Source: Hyphomicrobiales bacterium
Lineage (GTDB): Bacteria > Pseudomonadota > Alphaproteobacteria > Rhizobiales > Beijerinckiaceae
Direction of reading: 5' to 3'
Length of the DNA: 14,789 bases
Assembly: GCA_027489835.1 (NCBI GenBank)
Contig: JAIXZF010000325.1
Location: 1 to 14,789, forward strand
The translations under genes were made by a program, and so were the position numbers. Positions 1-7,490 of the stretch are shown here, in pieces; positions within the stretch are counted from its first letter, which is position 1, and every line of letters begins with the position of its first letter. The notes below the pieces were generated by a model, which saw only the letters and a program-made list of their open reading frames with translations, was not told where the DNA came from and made no database searches.

Positions 1-624
1 GGGCAGCATGTGCTGATCGCCACCATCGGGGCGGCCATCGCGCTGTCCGAATATCTCAGGCTGGTGCAGGGCGCCGAGACGCGCTGGCTGCCGCCCGTGC
101 TCAACCAGCCTTTCGCCGTGATGCGCTCCGGCAGCTTCATCACCACCGCCACCAGCGTCTCCGCCGTCGCGGCGATGGTCGGTCTTGGCGTGACGCTGGC
201 GCTGATCCGCTACATGCAGGGCTCGGCCTATGGCCGGCGCTGGCGCGCGGTGGCCGACGACGCGCACACGGCGGCGCTGTTCGGCGTCGACGAAGCGAAG
301 GTGCATGACCGGGCGCTGATCCTCGCCTGCGCGGTTGCCGGGCTCGCCGGCATCATCGTCACCGTGCTGTATGGCGGCATGGGCTTCGCCGGGGGATACC
401 AGCTCGGCGTCAAGGCGCTGATCGCCGCGATCCTGGGGGGCGTCGGCTCCATCGGAGGAGCCGCGCTGGGCGGTCTGGCGGTTGCGGCGTTCGAGGCCGT
501 GTGGTCGTCGACCATGCCCATCGAAGGCCGCGACCTTGTCATTTACGCCGCGCTCGTCATTGTCCTCGTGGTCAAGCCGGGGGGCTTCTTCGGCTACGCC
601 GATCTCAGCCCGCGCCGGGTCTGA
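1..624 (+). CDS. livH: Branched-chain amino acid ABC transporter permease LivH, 5' truncated
   Basis: Partial gene: the frame is open to base 1, so the true start lies upstream. The GTG at 10 is internal. About 207 residues are visible; family members are roughly 290-310 long, so the N-terminal third is missing. The visible part has several hydrophobic membrane segments, the cytoplasmic loop that contacts the ATPase (RAVADDAHTAALFGVDEAKV), and the glycine-rich C-terminal stretch KALIAAILGGVGSIGGAALG followed by a last segment ending VVKPGGFFG, all typical of LivH rather than LivM. In the family this inner-membrane subunit works with LivM, two ATPases and a periplasmic binding protein to import leucine, isoleucine, valine or related amides. 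The stop lies 7 bases before the dehydratase start, so the two are probably co-transcribed. Substrate cannot be told from this fragment. Confidence 0.9.
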   Translation, partial: GQHVLIATIGAAIALSEYLRLVQGAETRWLPPVLNQPFAVMRSGSFITTATSVSAVAAMVGLGVTLALIRYMQGSAYGRRWRAVADDAHTAALFGVDEAKVHDRALILACAVAGLAGIIVTVLYGGMGFAGGYQLGVKALIAAILGGVGSIGGAALGGLAVAAFEAVWSSTMPIEGRDLVIYAALVIVLVVKPGGFFGYADLSPRRV

Positions 625-631
625 GGATGCG

Positions 632-1861
632 ATGAACGAGCCCGCCATCACGCTCGACGATGTCCGCGCCGCGGCCCGCGCGATCGAGGGCCATGTGCTG
701 CGCACGCCGCTGGTGGCGGCGCCGCGCCTGTCGGAGCTGACGGGCGCGACCATCTTCGTCAAATACGAGAACATGCAGGCCACCGCCTCGTTCGAGGAGC
801 GCGGCGCGGTCAACCGGCTGGCCCTGCTGACCGCCGACGAGCGTCGGCGCGGCGTCGTCGCCATGTCAGCCGGCAACCACGCCCAGGCGCTGGCTTATCA
901 TGCGCGGCGCATGGGCATACCCGCCACCATCGTGATGCCCGAACCGACGCCGCTGGTGAAGGTCGAGAACACGCGCAGCCATGGCGCGCGCGTGGTGCTG
1001 CATGGCGAGACGCTGGCCGAGGCGCAGGACAAGGTGGCGGAGATCATCGCAGCCGAGGGGCCGGTGATGGTCCACCCCTACGACGATGCCGCCGTCATGG
1101 CGGGCCAGGGCACCATTGCGCTCGAAATGCTGGCGGACCGGCCCGATCTCGAGGTCCTGATCGTGCCGATGGGCGGGGGCGGGCTGATCACAGGGATGGC
1201 AACCGCGGCTAAGGCGCTGAAGCCCGGCATCCGCATCGTCGGCGCGGAGGCGGCGCTCTATCCCTCCTTCCACAATGCGATGCACGGGGCGAGCCTGCCC
1301 ATTGGCGGGCCGACGCTGGCCGAGGGCATCGCGGTCAAGCATGTCGGCACGCTGACGCTGCCCATCGCGCGGGCGCTGTGCGAAGGCCCGGTGCTGCTCA
1401 GCGAGGATGTGCTCGAGCGCGCGGTGAACCTCTTCGCCACGCTCCAGCACACCATGGCCGAGGGCGCGGGCGCGGCCGGGCTCGCCGCCATGCTGGCCGA
1501 GCCGGAGCGCTTCAGGGGCCTGAAGGTCGGGCTCGTGCTGTGCGGCGGCAACATCGATGCGCGGCTGCTCTCCTCCATCATGGTGCGCGAGCTCGAGCGC
1601 GACAGCCGCATCCTGTCGCTGCGCATCACAACGGCCGACCGGCCGGGCCTTCTCGGCACCATCGCGAGCCGGCTCGGCCAACTCGGCGCCAACATCCTCG
1701 AGGTCTCGCATGGCCGGCTGATGCTGGACGTTCCGGCCAAGGGCGTGACCATCGACATCACGGTGGAGACGCGCGGAGCCGGGCATGCGCGTGATATTCT
1801 CGCCGCATTGTCGGAGGATGGGCTAAGCCCGAGGCGGCTCGACCCCCGCGGCGTCGCCTGA
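632..1861 (+). CDS. Threonine dehydratase homologue with ACT domain, PLP lysine replaced by Glu
   Basis: 409 residues. The ATG at 632 is preceded by GAGG at 5 bases; a longer frame upstream runs inside livH and is ignored. The fold-type II PLP domain (about 15-320) has IFVKYENMQ (41-49), SAGNHAQA (79-86), the phosphate-binding GGGGL (181-185) and LCGGNID (303-309). A C-terminal ACT domain (about 328-402) contains TTADRPGLLGTIASRLGQLG. Family members convert threonine to 2-oxobutanoate and ammonia, feeding isoleucine synthesis or threonine catabolism, with ACT domains sensing amino acids. The key oddity is residue 55: the motif reads SFEERGA instead of SFKxRGA, so the lysine that forms the Schiff base with PLP is Glu (codon GAG at 794-796, one base from the Lys codon AAG). 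If real, normal dehydratase activity is not expected; a sequencing error is possible. It sits between livH and an RDD gene. No symbol is given because of this defect. Confidence 0.9.
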   Translation: MNEPAITLDDVRAAARAIEGHVLRTPLVAAPRLSELTGATIFVKYENMQATASFEERGAVNRLALLTADERRRGVVAMSAGNHAQALAYHARRMGIPATIVMPEPTPLVKVENTRSHGARVVLHGETLAEAQDKVAEIIAAEGPVMVHPYDDAAVMAGQGTIALEMLADRPDLEVLIVPMGGGGLITGMATAAKALKPGIRIVGAEAALYPSFHNAMHGASLPIGGPTLAEGIAVKHVGTLTLPIARALCEGPVLLSEDVLERAVNLFATLQHTMAEGAGAAGLAAMLAEPERFRGLKVGLVLCGGNIDARLLSSIMVRELERDSRILSLRITTADRPGLLGTIASRLGQLGANILEVSHGRLMLDVPAKGVTIDITVETRGAGHARDILAALSEDGLSPRRLDPRGVA

Positions 1862-1871
1862 GGAGACCAAG

Positions 1872-2345
1872 ATGAGCCATGTCCCCACCTCCCCTTCCCC
1901 GACCACGCCCGCCCCGGCGCCCGTGTTCCATCGCACGGACGGCGTGCTCGGCGTCAGGCTGGTGGCCTACATCATCGACATCGTCGTGATCGGCATGCTG
2001 ACGCTGCTGGCCGGCATGGCGGTCACCTTTCTCGGCCTCATCACCTTCGGCATCGGCTGGGCGCTGTTTCCGGTGCTCGGCATCGGCACGGCCATGGCCT
2101 ATGCGGCGATCACCCTGGGCGGGGAGAAGCAGGCGACGCTGGGCATGCGGGTCTGCGGCGTGCGCGGCGCCCGCGCTGACGGTGGCATGGTCGACGGGCT
2201 GACGGCGGCAGCGCATTGCCTGCTGTTCTACGTCGCGACCTTCACGATCGGGCTTCTCATCCTCGATGTCGTCATCGGCATGATGCGTAGCGACGGGCGG
2301 ATGGGGCACGATCTGCTAACAGGGCTGGTCTTCGTCCGCAATTGA
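1872..2345 (+). CDS. RDD family membrane protein
   Basis: 157 residues. The ATG at 1872 has GGAG 6 bases upstream, only 10 bases after the dehydratase stop, so it likely belongs to the same transcript. A proline/threonine-rich N-terminal tail (about 1-18) precedes the RDD domain: Arg29 and Asp36 in VRLVAYIIDIVV, a long hydrophobic stretch (about 30-83) forming two membrane helices, the loop TLGMRVCGVRG, and a third hydrophobic segment (about 112-138) ending in MMRSDGRMGHDLLTG. This matches the named Arg-Asp-Asp pattern and usual length of the family. RDD proteins are small inner-membrane proteins of mostly unknown role; some are reported to act in ion transport or salt tolerance. The gene ends 9 bases from the convergent hydrolase. 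Confidence 0.85.
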   Translation: MSHVPTSPSPTTPAPAPVFHRTDGVLGVRLVAYIIDIVVIGMLTLLAGMAVTFLGLITFGIGWALFPVLGIGTAMAYAAITLGGEKQATLGMRVCGVRGARADGGMVDGLTAAAHCLLFYVATFTIGLLILDVVIGMMRSDGRMGHDLLTGLVFVRN

Positions 2346-2354
2346 GGAGTCGCG

Positions 2355-3176
2355 TCAGCGGCTTGCGGCGCGTTCCTCGACGAAGGTCCAAAGCGCCTCA
2401 AGATCCGATTCATGGATCTCGTGGCCGAGATCATGCGTGCAGAAGGCGAGCGCGCGCGGCCTTGCGCAGGCCGACCAGAGCCGGCATGAGCGGCCGGCGA
2501 CCTCGCGGACGAGGCTCGGCTCGGCCGCGCAACCATCCTCCGCGAGCCAGACCTTCCAGTCGCGCCTGATGTCGGCCTGCCGGTAGAGCCCGCCACGCAG
2601 CATGCGGCCGCCCATCGGCACGGTGCCGTCGTTGAGGCCATGGATGTGGATGAGGTCAACGCCCTCCCCGGTGCACAGCGTGGGCGAAGGCTCCCAGAAG
2701 CCGCCCGCCAGCGCGCCATAGGCGGTGAACAGGCCAGGGCTGCGGCAGGCGATGTTCCAGATCATGGACGCGCCCTGGCTGAAGCCGGCAGCGACCACGC
2801 GGCGCGGATCGACGGGAAAGCGCGCCTTCACATCCTTCGCCAGATCGGCCGCGAAGGCGAATTCATCGCGGTGCTTTCCGGGCGCGCCGGGGTAAGACCA
2901 GGTGTTGCCCTCGCCATGCGGCGCGATCAGCAAAATGCGCCGCGCCTCGACGAAAGCCTTCAGCGGAGGGTCGGCGACGACATACTCGGCGCTTTCACGC
3001 CAGCCATGGAAGAAGACCAGCACTGGCAGCGCCTCGCGGCCGTCCCAGCCGGGCGGCGCCAGTGCCATGTAGCGGCCGCCCGCGATCGAACAGCCCGGCG
3101 ACACCGAGCATGGCGTCTCGGCGGAGGCGGGCCAGGACAGGAGGGCGAGGATGGCAAGCAGGATGAGACGGGGCAC
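2355..3176 (-). CDS. Exported alpha/beta hydrolase, PHB-depolymerase/feruloyl-esterase-like (LpqC type)
   Basis: 273 residues from the GTG at 3176. An upstream GTG at 3215 would give 286, but starting at 3176 yields a textbook signal peptide (MPRLILLAILALLSWPASA, cleavage near residue 19) and a weak AGAG upstream, so it is preferred. The mature part has the alpha/beta-hydrolase layout: the PVLVFFHGW strand and oxyanion region (51-59), nucleophile elbow GFSQGAS with Ser133, acid Asp183 in HGLNDGTVP, and His252 in LGHEI. Cysteine pairs (for example at 23 and 29) suggest disulfides in the periplasm or outside the cell. The family covers poly(3-hydroxybutyrate) depolymerases, acetylxylan/feruloyl esterases and LpqC-like proteins; the actual ester substrate cannot be told. 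It follows era on the same strand after 66 bases, so it could be read from the lepB-rnc-era transcript. Confidence 0.75.
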   Translation of the reverse strand: MPRLILLAILALLSWPASAETPCSVSPGCSIAGGRYMALAPPGWDGREALPVLVFFHGWRESAEYVVADPPLKAFVEARRILLIAPHGEGNTWSYPGAPGKHRDEFAFAADLAKDVKARFPVDPRRVVAAGFSQGASMIWNIACRSPGLFTAYGALAGGFWEPSPTLCTGEGVDLIHIHGLNDGTVPMGGRMLRGGLYRQADIRRDWKVWLAEDGCAAEPSLVREVAGRSCRLWSACARPRALAFCTHDLGHEIHESDLEALWTFVEERAASR

Positions 3177-3242
3177 GCAGCACTCTGGCAGAAAAAGCGG
3201 AAGCACGCATCTCACGGATCGCGGAGCGCATCCGCCATCGCC

Positions 3243-4169
3243 TCAGCCGTGCGGAAACTCCAGCCCCATCTCGCGGTAGCGGGCGGGGTCATTGCCCCAA
3301 TCTTCCCGCACCTTCACGAAGAGGAACAGATGCACCGTCGCCTCGGCGGCCTCGGCGATGTCCTTGCGGGCCGACTGGCCGATGGCCTTGATGGTGGCGC
3401 CGCCCTTGCCGAGCACGATCTTCCGCTGGCTCTCGCGCTCGACGAAGATCGTCTGCTCGATGCGGACGGAGCCGTCGGGCTTCTGCTGCCAGCTGTCGGT
3501 CTCGACCGTGGAGCGATAGGGTAGCTCGTCGTGAAGCCGCTCGTAGAGCTTCTCGCGCGTGATCTCGGCCGCGAGGAAGCGCAGCGGCGCGTCGGAAATC
3601 TGGTCCTCCGGGTAGAGCCAGGGTCCGGGCTGCACGCGGCCGGCCAGCCATTCGAGCATGCCCTTCACGCCGGAGCCCGTCAGCGCGGAGATCATGAACG
3701 TGGTCTCGAAGGTGGCCTTGGTGTTGAGCGCAGAGGAGATGTAGAGCAGCGCCCCCTTGTCCTTGAGCGTGTCGACCTTGTTGAGGACGAGGAATTTCGG
3801 CTGCCTGATCTCGCCCAGCCGCGCCAGCAGCTCGGTGGTCTCCTCGTCGCTTGCCTTCGAAACGTCGATCAGCACGCCCACCAGATCAGCGTCGGTGGCC
3901 CCGCCCCAGGCGGACGTCACCATGGCCCGATCGAGCCGCCGCTTGGGCCGGAAGATGCCGGGCGTGTCGACGAAGACGATCTGCGAGGCACCGGACATGG
4001 CGATGCCGCGGACCTGGGTGCGTGTGGTCTGCACCTTGCGCGAGACGATCGAGACCTTGGCCCCGACAAGCTGGTTCAGCAGGGTCGACTTGCCGGCGTT
4101 CGGGGCGCCGATCAGGGCAACAAAGCCGGAGCGCGTGGCGCCGTGCGCCGGTGTGGTGTCGTCACTCAC
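3243..4169 (-). CDS. era: GTPase Era
   Basis: 308 residues, normal for Era. I chose the GTG at 4169 because GGAGA lies 8 bases upstream and the start overlaps the rnc stop by 8 bases; an in-frame ATG at 4184 lacks a ribosome site. GTPase motifs: G1 GAPNAGKST (21-29), switch I VQTTRTQVRG (46-55), G3 DTPG (68-71), G4 NKVD (130-133), G5 SAL in ISALTGSG. The C-terminal KH domain shows IFVERESQRKIVLGKGG and AIGQSARKDI. In the family Era binds the 3' end of 16S rRNA through the KH domain and assists 30S maturation, linking it to growth and the cell cycle, at the membrane and in the cytosol. Its place directly after rnc is a widely conserved pairing. Nothing in the protein looks abnormal. Confidence 0.96.
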   Translation of the reverse strand: MSDDTTPAHGATRSGFVALIGAPNAGKSTLLNQLVGAKVSIVSRKVQTTRTQVRGIAMSGASQIVFVDTPGIFRPKRRLDRAMVTSAWGGATDADLVGVLIDVSKASDEETTELLARLGEIRQPKFLVLNKVDTLKDKGALLYISSALNTKATFETTFMISALTGSGVKGMLEWLAGRVQPGPWLYPEDQISDAPLRFLAAEITREKLYERLHDELPYRSTVETDSWQQKPDGSVRIEQTIFVERESQRKIVLGKGGATIKAIGQSARKDIAEAAEATVHLFLFVKVREDWGNDPARYREMGLEFPHG

Positions 4170-4884
4170 TGCCCAGTTCTCCATCGCGCCAGAGGCTTTC
4201 GCGGCGCAGGAAGCTTTCGGCCGCCGCCTGCTCGGCAAGGCGCTTCGAGCGCCCTTCGCCGACGCCGTCCGCGAGCCCTGCGACCTGCGCCGCAACCTTG
4301 AAGACGGGCGCATGGTCGGGACCCGAGCGGCCAACCTCGATGTAATGCGGCGTGGGAAGCCCCTGGCCCTGCGCCCATTCCTGCAGCGCCGTCTTGGCGT
4401 CGCGCAGCGGGGTCGCAGGGTGGCGCAGCCGGTCGCCCAGCGCCGTCTCGATCAATGTCAGCGCGGCCCTGTAGCCGCCGTCGAGGAAGACCGCGCCGAC
4501 GATGGATTCGCACGCATCGGCCAGGATCGCCTTGTTGCGCCGCGCGCCGGAAGAGGCCTCGCCGTCGCCGAGCCGAAGGAAGGGTCCGACATTCCATAAC
4601 AGGGCGAGATCGGCGCAGGTGTCCCTCCTGACCAGATCGGCCAGGCGGCGGGACAGCTCGCCCTCCTCCGCGTTCGGATAGGTCTTGAAGAGCAGCTCCG
4701 CGACGCACATGCCGAGCACGCGGTCGCCCAGGAATTCAAGCCGCTGGTAGCTGCCGGTGCGCTTGGCCTCGGCCGGCGCGGCGCTCATATGCGTCAGGGC
4801 GCGCTCGAGGAATTGACGGTCCCGAAAGGCGTGGCCGATCCTCTCTTCGAGTTCGCCGAGATCGGCTTTGCCCTTCTGCGCCAT
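4162..4884 (-). CDS. rnc: Ribonuclease III
   Basis: 240 residues from the ATG at 4884, preceded by GGTGAG at 6 bases; this ribosome site overlaps the lepB stop, so translation is probably coupled. The N-terminal nuclease domain carries the signature RLEFLGDRVL with Glu50 and Asp54, and LADACESIVGAVFLDGGY with Asp123 and Glu126; these four acids bind the catalytic magnesium ions. A double-stranded RNA binding domain occupies about 160-230, with DAKTALQEWAQGQGLPTPHY at its start and GRSKRLAEQAAAESFL in its last helix. The enzyme cuts double-stranded RNA and processes the pre-rRNA precursor in the cytosol, which fits its place between signal peptidase and Era in the lepB-rnc-era run. All key residues are present. 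Confidence 0.97.
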   Translation of the reverse strand: MAQKGKADLGELEERIGHAFRDRQFLERALTHMSAAPAEAKRTGSYQRLEFLGDRVLGMCVAELLFKTYPNAEEGELSRRLADLVRRDTCADLALLWNVGPFLRLGDGEASSGARRNKAILADACESIVGAVFLDGGYRAALTLIETALGDRLRHPATPLRDAKTALQEWAQGQGLPTPHYIEVGRSGPDHAPVFKVAAQVAGLADGVGEGRSKRLAEQAAAESFLRRESLWRDGELGSE

Positions 4885-4891
4885 GCCACGC

Positions 4892-5659
4892 TCACCGAAT
4901 CGCCTGGAACATGCGGTTCCAGCGAACGGAAACGGGCCAGCGCCAGAATTGCCAGGCCGACTCGCCCTCCTCCATCGAGAAGAAGATGATTTCGGCCCGG
5001 CCGACGAAGTTCTCGAAGGGGACGGGCCCCACCGACTGCTCGTCGCGGCTGTCGGTCGAGTTGTCGCGGTTGTCGCCCATCATGAAGTAGTGGCCCGCAG
5101 GCACGGTGTAGACGCGGGTGTTGTCCCAGTAGCCGCGGTCGCCGTCGCGCTCGATGATAGCGTGGGAGACGCCGCCAGGCAGCGTCTCGCGGTACTGGGC
5201 CACCTTCTGGACGCGGCCCCAGGCGTCGGTCGTCTCGAAATCGGCGATCCGTTCGCGCGTGACGGGCGTGTTGTTGATGTGCAGCAGGCCGTCGATCATC
5301 TGGATGCGGTCGCCCGGCAGGCCGATGACGCGCTTGATATAGTCGGTCGCGTTGTCCTTCGGCAGCTTGAAGACCGCGATCTCGCCGCGCCGCGGCTCCG
5401 CCGTCCAAACCCTGCCCTGGAACAGGTTGGGGCTGAACGGGGCCGAATGCTTCGAGTAGCCATAGGTGTATTTCGACACGAACAGATAGTCGCCGACCAG
5501 CAGCGTCGGGATCAGCGATCCCGATGGAATGTTGAAGGGCTGGAACAGGAATGTGCGGATCACGAGCGCGATCAGCAGCGCCTGCACGATGACCTTCACG
5601 GTCTCCATGAAGCCGCCATCCTGCTTCTGCTTGCCCTGGGGCTTGGCCTCGTCGCTCAC
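4892..5659 (-). CDS. lepB: Signal peptidase I
   Basis: 255 residues. The GTG at 5659 is chosen because GAGG lies 5 bases upstream and the protein then starts MSDEAKPQGK, like other alphaproteobacterial LepB; the longer open frame runs through a low-complexity divergent gap. There is a single N-terminal membrane helix (about 20-40, VKVIVQALLIALVIRTFLFQ). Box B is NIPSGSLIPTLLVGD with nucleophile Ser48; the following residue is Leu rather than the more usual Met. Box D is DYIKRVIGLPGD with general-base Lys109, and box E is MGDNRDNSTDSR. The enzyme sits in the inner membrane and cleaves signal peptides of Sec and Tat substrates on the periplasmic side; the exported proteins in this window are possible substrates. 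It is first in the lepB-rnc-era run and divergent from recO. Confidence 0.95.
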   Translation of the reverse strand: MSDEAKPQGKQKQDGGFMETVKVIVQALLIALVIRTFLFQPFNIPSGSLIPTLLVGDYLFVSKYTYGYSKHSAPFSPNLFQGRVWTAEPRRGEIAVFKLPKDNATDYIKRVIGLPGDRIQMIDGLLHINNTPVTRERIADFETTDAWGRVQKVAQYRETLPGGVSHAIIERDGDRGYWDNTRVYTVPAGHYFMMGDNRDNSTDSRDEQSVGPVPFENFVGRAEIIFFSMEEGESAWQFWRWPVSVRWNRMFQAIR

Positions 5660-5822
5660 GCGCGCCTCGTCGATCCAGTGATGGTCAAGGCGCCGGTCTA
5701 GCCGAACGCGCCCCCAACGGCAATGAAAACGGCCGAGAGGACGGCGCGCGGCCGATCCGCGCCCATGGCCGGCAGGCGGCGGGCGGGTTGCCGAAGGCCT
5801 GGCTTGGCTCCACAAGGGCACG

Positions 5823-6569
5823 ATGGAATGGTCGGATGAGGGCGTCATCCTCGGCGTCAAGCGCCATGGCGAGAGCTCGGTGATCCTCGAGGCGATGACG
5901 CGCGGCCATGGCCGCCATCTCGGCCTGGTGCGCGGCGGACGCTCGGCACGGCTGCGTGCCGTGCTCCAGCCCGGCAACGAGGTGGCGCTGACCTGGCGGG
6001 CCCGGCTCGACGAGCATCTCGGCCTCTTCGCGGTGGAAGGACGCGACCTGCGGGCCGGGAGGCTGATGGCGCGCGCGGCCTCGCTCTACGGGCTCACGCA
6101 TCTGGCGGGGCTCATCAGGCTCTTGCCCGAGCGCGACCCGCATGAGGGGCTTTACGACGCGCTGAGGGTCGTGCTGGAGCATCTCGAGGAGCCGGCGGTG
6201 GCCGCCGCTCTCGTCATCCGCTTCGAACTCGAGATGCTGCGCGAGCTCGGCTTCGGGCTCGATCTTTCGGCCTGCGCCGTGACAGGCGCGACGCAGGAAC
6301 TCGTGCACGTGTCGCCCAAGAGCGGCCGCGCCGTCTCGGCGCAGGCGGGCGCGCCTTATGCAGATCGTTTGCTGGCCTTGCCCCGCTTCGTGCGCGACGG
6401 CTACGCGCTCGACGGCATCGGAGCGACCGAACTGGCGGCAGGCTTCGCGCTGACCGGGCATTTCCTGCGCCGGCACATCTACGAGCCGCGGGGGCTGGGG
6501 CCGCCGGACGAGCGGGCCGCCTTCATAGCGGCCGTGGCCCGCGATGCCGGCCAGGACGCCAAGTCCTGA
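5823..6569 (+). CDS. recO: DNA repair protein RecO
   Basis: 248 residues from the ATG at 5823, with AAGG shortly upstream (AAGGGCACG before the ATG). The N-terminal OB fold starts MEWSDEGVILGVKRHGESS, a RecO hallmark, and runs to about residue 78. A helical domain follows, with RFELEMLRELGFGLDLSACAVTGA (conserved part about 133-156, Cys151) and VSPKSGRAVS typical of alphaproteobacterial RecO. RecO loads RecA onto SSB-coated single-stranded DNA together with RecR and anneals complementary strands, in the RecF pathway of gap and break repair. In many relatives recO follows era in the same direction; here it points away from lepB on the other strand, so it needs its own promoter in 5660-5822, which I could not identify. 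It converges on the exported protein at 6591-7376. Confidence 0.93.
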   Translation: MEWSDEGVILGVKRHGESSVILEAMTRGHGRHLGLVRGGRSARLRAVLQPGNEVALTWRARLDEHLGLFAVEGRDLRAGRLMARAASLYGLTHLAGLIRLLPERDPHEGLYDALRVVLEHLEEPAVAAALVIRFELEMLRELGFGLDLSACAVTGATQELVHVSPKSGRAVSAQAGAPYADRLLALPRFVRDGYALDGIGATELAAGFALTGHFLRRHIYEPRGLGPPDERAAFIAAVARDAGQDAKS

Positions 6570-6575
6570 CGGTGC

Positions 6576-6590
6576 CGCCTTCCCGAGGCG
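6576..6590. terminator. Short hairpin between convergent genes, possible terminator
   Basis: CGCCT, loop TCCCG, AGGCG lies in the 21-base gap between the recO stop and the stop of the exported protein on the other strand. A five-pair GC-rich stem between convergent genes could slow transcription both ways, but there is no T-run on either side, so it is not a textbook intrinsic terminator. Confidence 0.3.
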
Positions 6591-7376
6591 TCAGTTGCCG
6601 ATGCGGGTCGTCAGCGAGAAACCGAGATCGACTCGGTCGCGGTTCTGGATCTGGCCCATTCCGGGCTGGCCGCGCTGGGCCTCGACGCGCGCGTAATCGG
6701 CGAACATCCGCGCCACGGTGCGGTCGCTGATGCGGGTCTCGATGGCCGTGGCGAGGCCGAATGCGCCGAGCTGGGCGCGGTCCGGATTGAGGCTCGCACC
6801 GCCCGACGCGACCGAGACCGAACGCGAGGCCTGCTCATAGCCGAAGCGCTCGAAGGAGCCGAGCGAGATGGTCGGTCCGATGTCGAGCGAGACGTTGTCG
6901 TTGAGCTTGAAGGAGCGCGTTGCCTTGAGGTCCAGCCCGCCGAGGCGGCCCGTGGTCAGCGCGAGCCGGCCGATCTCGACGCCGGAATCGGTATAGGCGA
7001 GGAAGGCACCGTAACGCGCGGCGCGCTGATCGATGAGATCGGAGGCAAGCGGACGGCTGGAAAGCGACAACTGCCGGTCGATCGCGATGAGCGGGCCGGC
7101 GGAGAAGGAGCCGACGCGGGCAGCGGTGAGCCAGGCGCCGCGCACCGCGCTGGCGGCCTGGGCGTTCTCGTAATTGAGGCCGACCATAGGTGTCAGCGTG
7201 GGCGCGAATTGCGGAAGCCTGAAACCGCGGAGGCTGATGCCGGCGGTCGCGCCCTGATCGAGGGTGAAGCGATCCCAAATGGAGGTCGGCGTCGATGCCT
7301 CGAACGCATGGGCAGCGCCCGCCACCATCAGCGGCAACGCGACAAGGCCCAGCCTTCCGAGGGTTTTCGCCGTCAT
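6591..7376 (-). CDS. Exported beta-barrel-like protein, probably MipA/OmpV type
   Basis: 261 residues. The ATG at 7376 is chosen because AAAGG lies 5 bases upstream and it opens directly into a signal peptide (MTAKTLGRLGLVALPLMVAGAAHA, cleavage near 24); a longer frame to 7469 adds 31 unlikely residues. The mature protein alternates hydrophobic and polar residues in strand-like runs rich in Gly, Ser and Thr, with LDLKATRSFKLNDNVSLDIG near the middle, a pattern like that of MipA/OmpV outer-membrane proteins. No cysteines are seen in the mature part. It ends SLTTRIGN, without the terminal Phe or Tyr commonly used for outer-membrane assembly, so either the barrel is unusual or the family call is wrong. 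MipA proteins are linked to murein-enzyme scaffolding, but no role can be assigned here. It is divergent from parC across a 275-base gap. Confidence 0.6.
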   Translation of the reverse strand: MTAKTLGRLGLVALPLMVAGAAHAFEASTPTSIWDRFTLDQGATAGISLRGFRLPQFAPTLTPMVGLNYENAQAASAVRGAWLTAARVGSFSAGPLIAIDRQLSLSSRPLASDLIDQRAARYGAFLAYTDSGVEIGRLALTTGRLGGLDLKATRSFKLNDNVSLDIGPTISLGSFERFGYEQASRSVSVASGGASLNPDRAQLGAFGLATAIETRISDRTVARMFADYARVEAQRGQPGMGQIQNRDRVDLGFSLTTRIGN

Positions 7377-7490
7377 TCGAACCTTTCGAGCATCCTGGCA
7401 GCGCGTGAGCGTCGCCTGCTGGACAGGGCGCCAGCCAGCGACGAGGCCGGCGCAGCGCAGTACGATCACAATCCCTAAAGGTCCTTAACC

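Noticed and set aside
3177..3242. Possible terminator after era (GCGGA/TCCGC hairpin, with a T5 run further on)
   Set aside because: The T-run lies about 20 bases beyond the stem and the downstream hydrolase is on the same strand, so it does not fit an intrinsic terminator well.
2640..3524. Plus-strand open frame spanning the hydrolase and the era end
   Set aside because: It lies antisense to two genes with clear motifs and has no ribosome site or domain.
4908..4922. GGAAC inverted repeat resembling an EcfG -35 element near the lepB end
   Set aside because: It lies inside the lepB coding sequence and no CGTT follows at 16-17 bases on either strand near a gene start.
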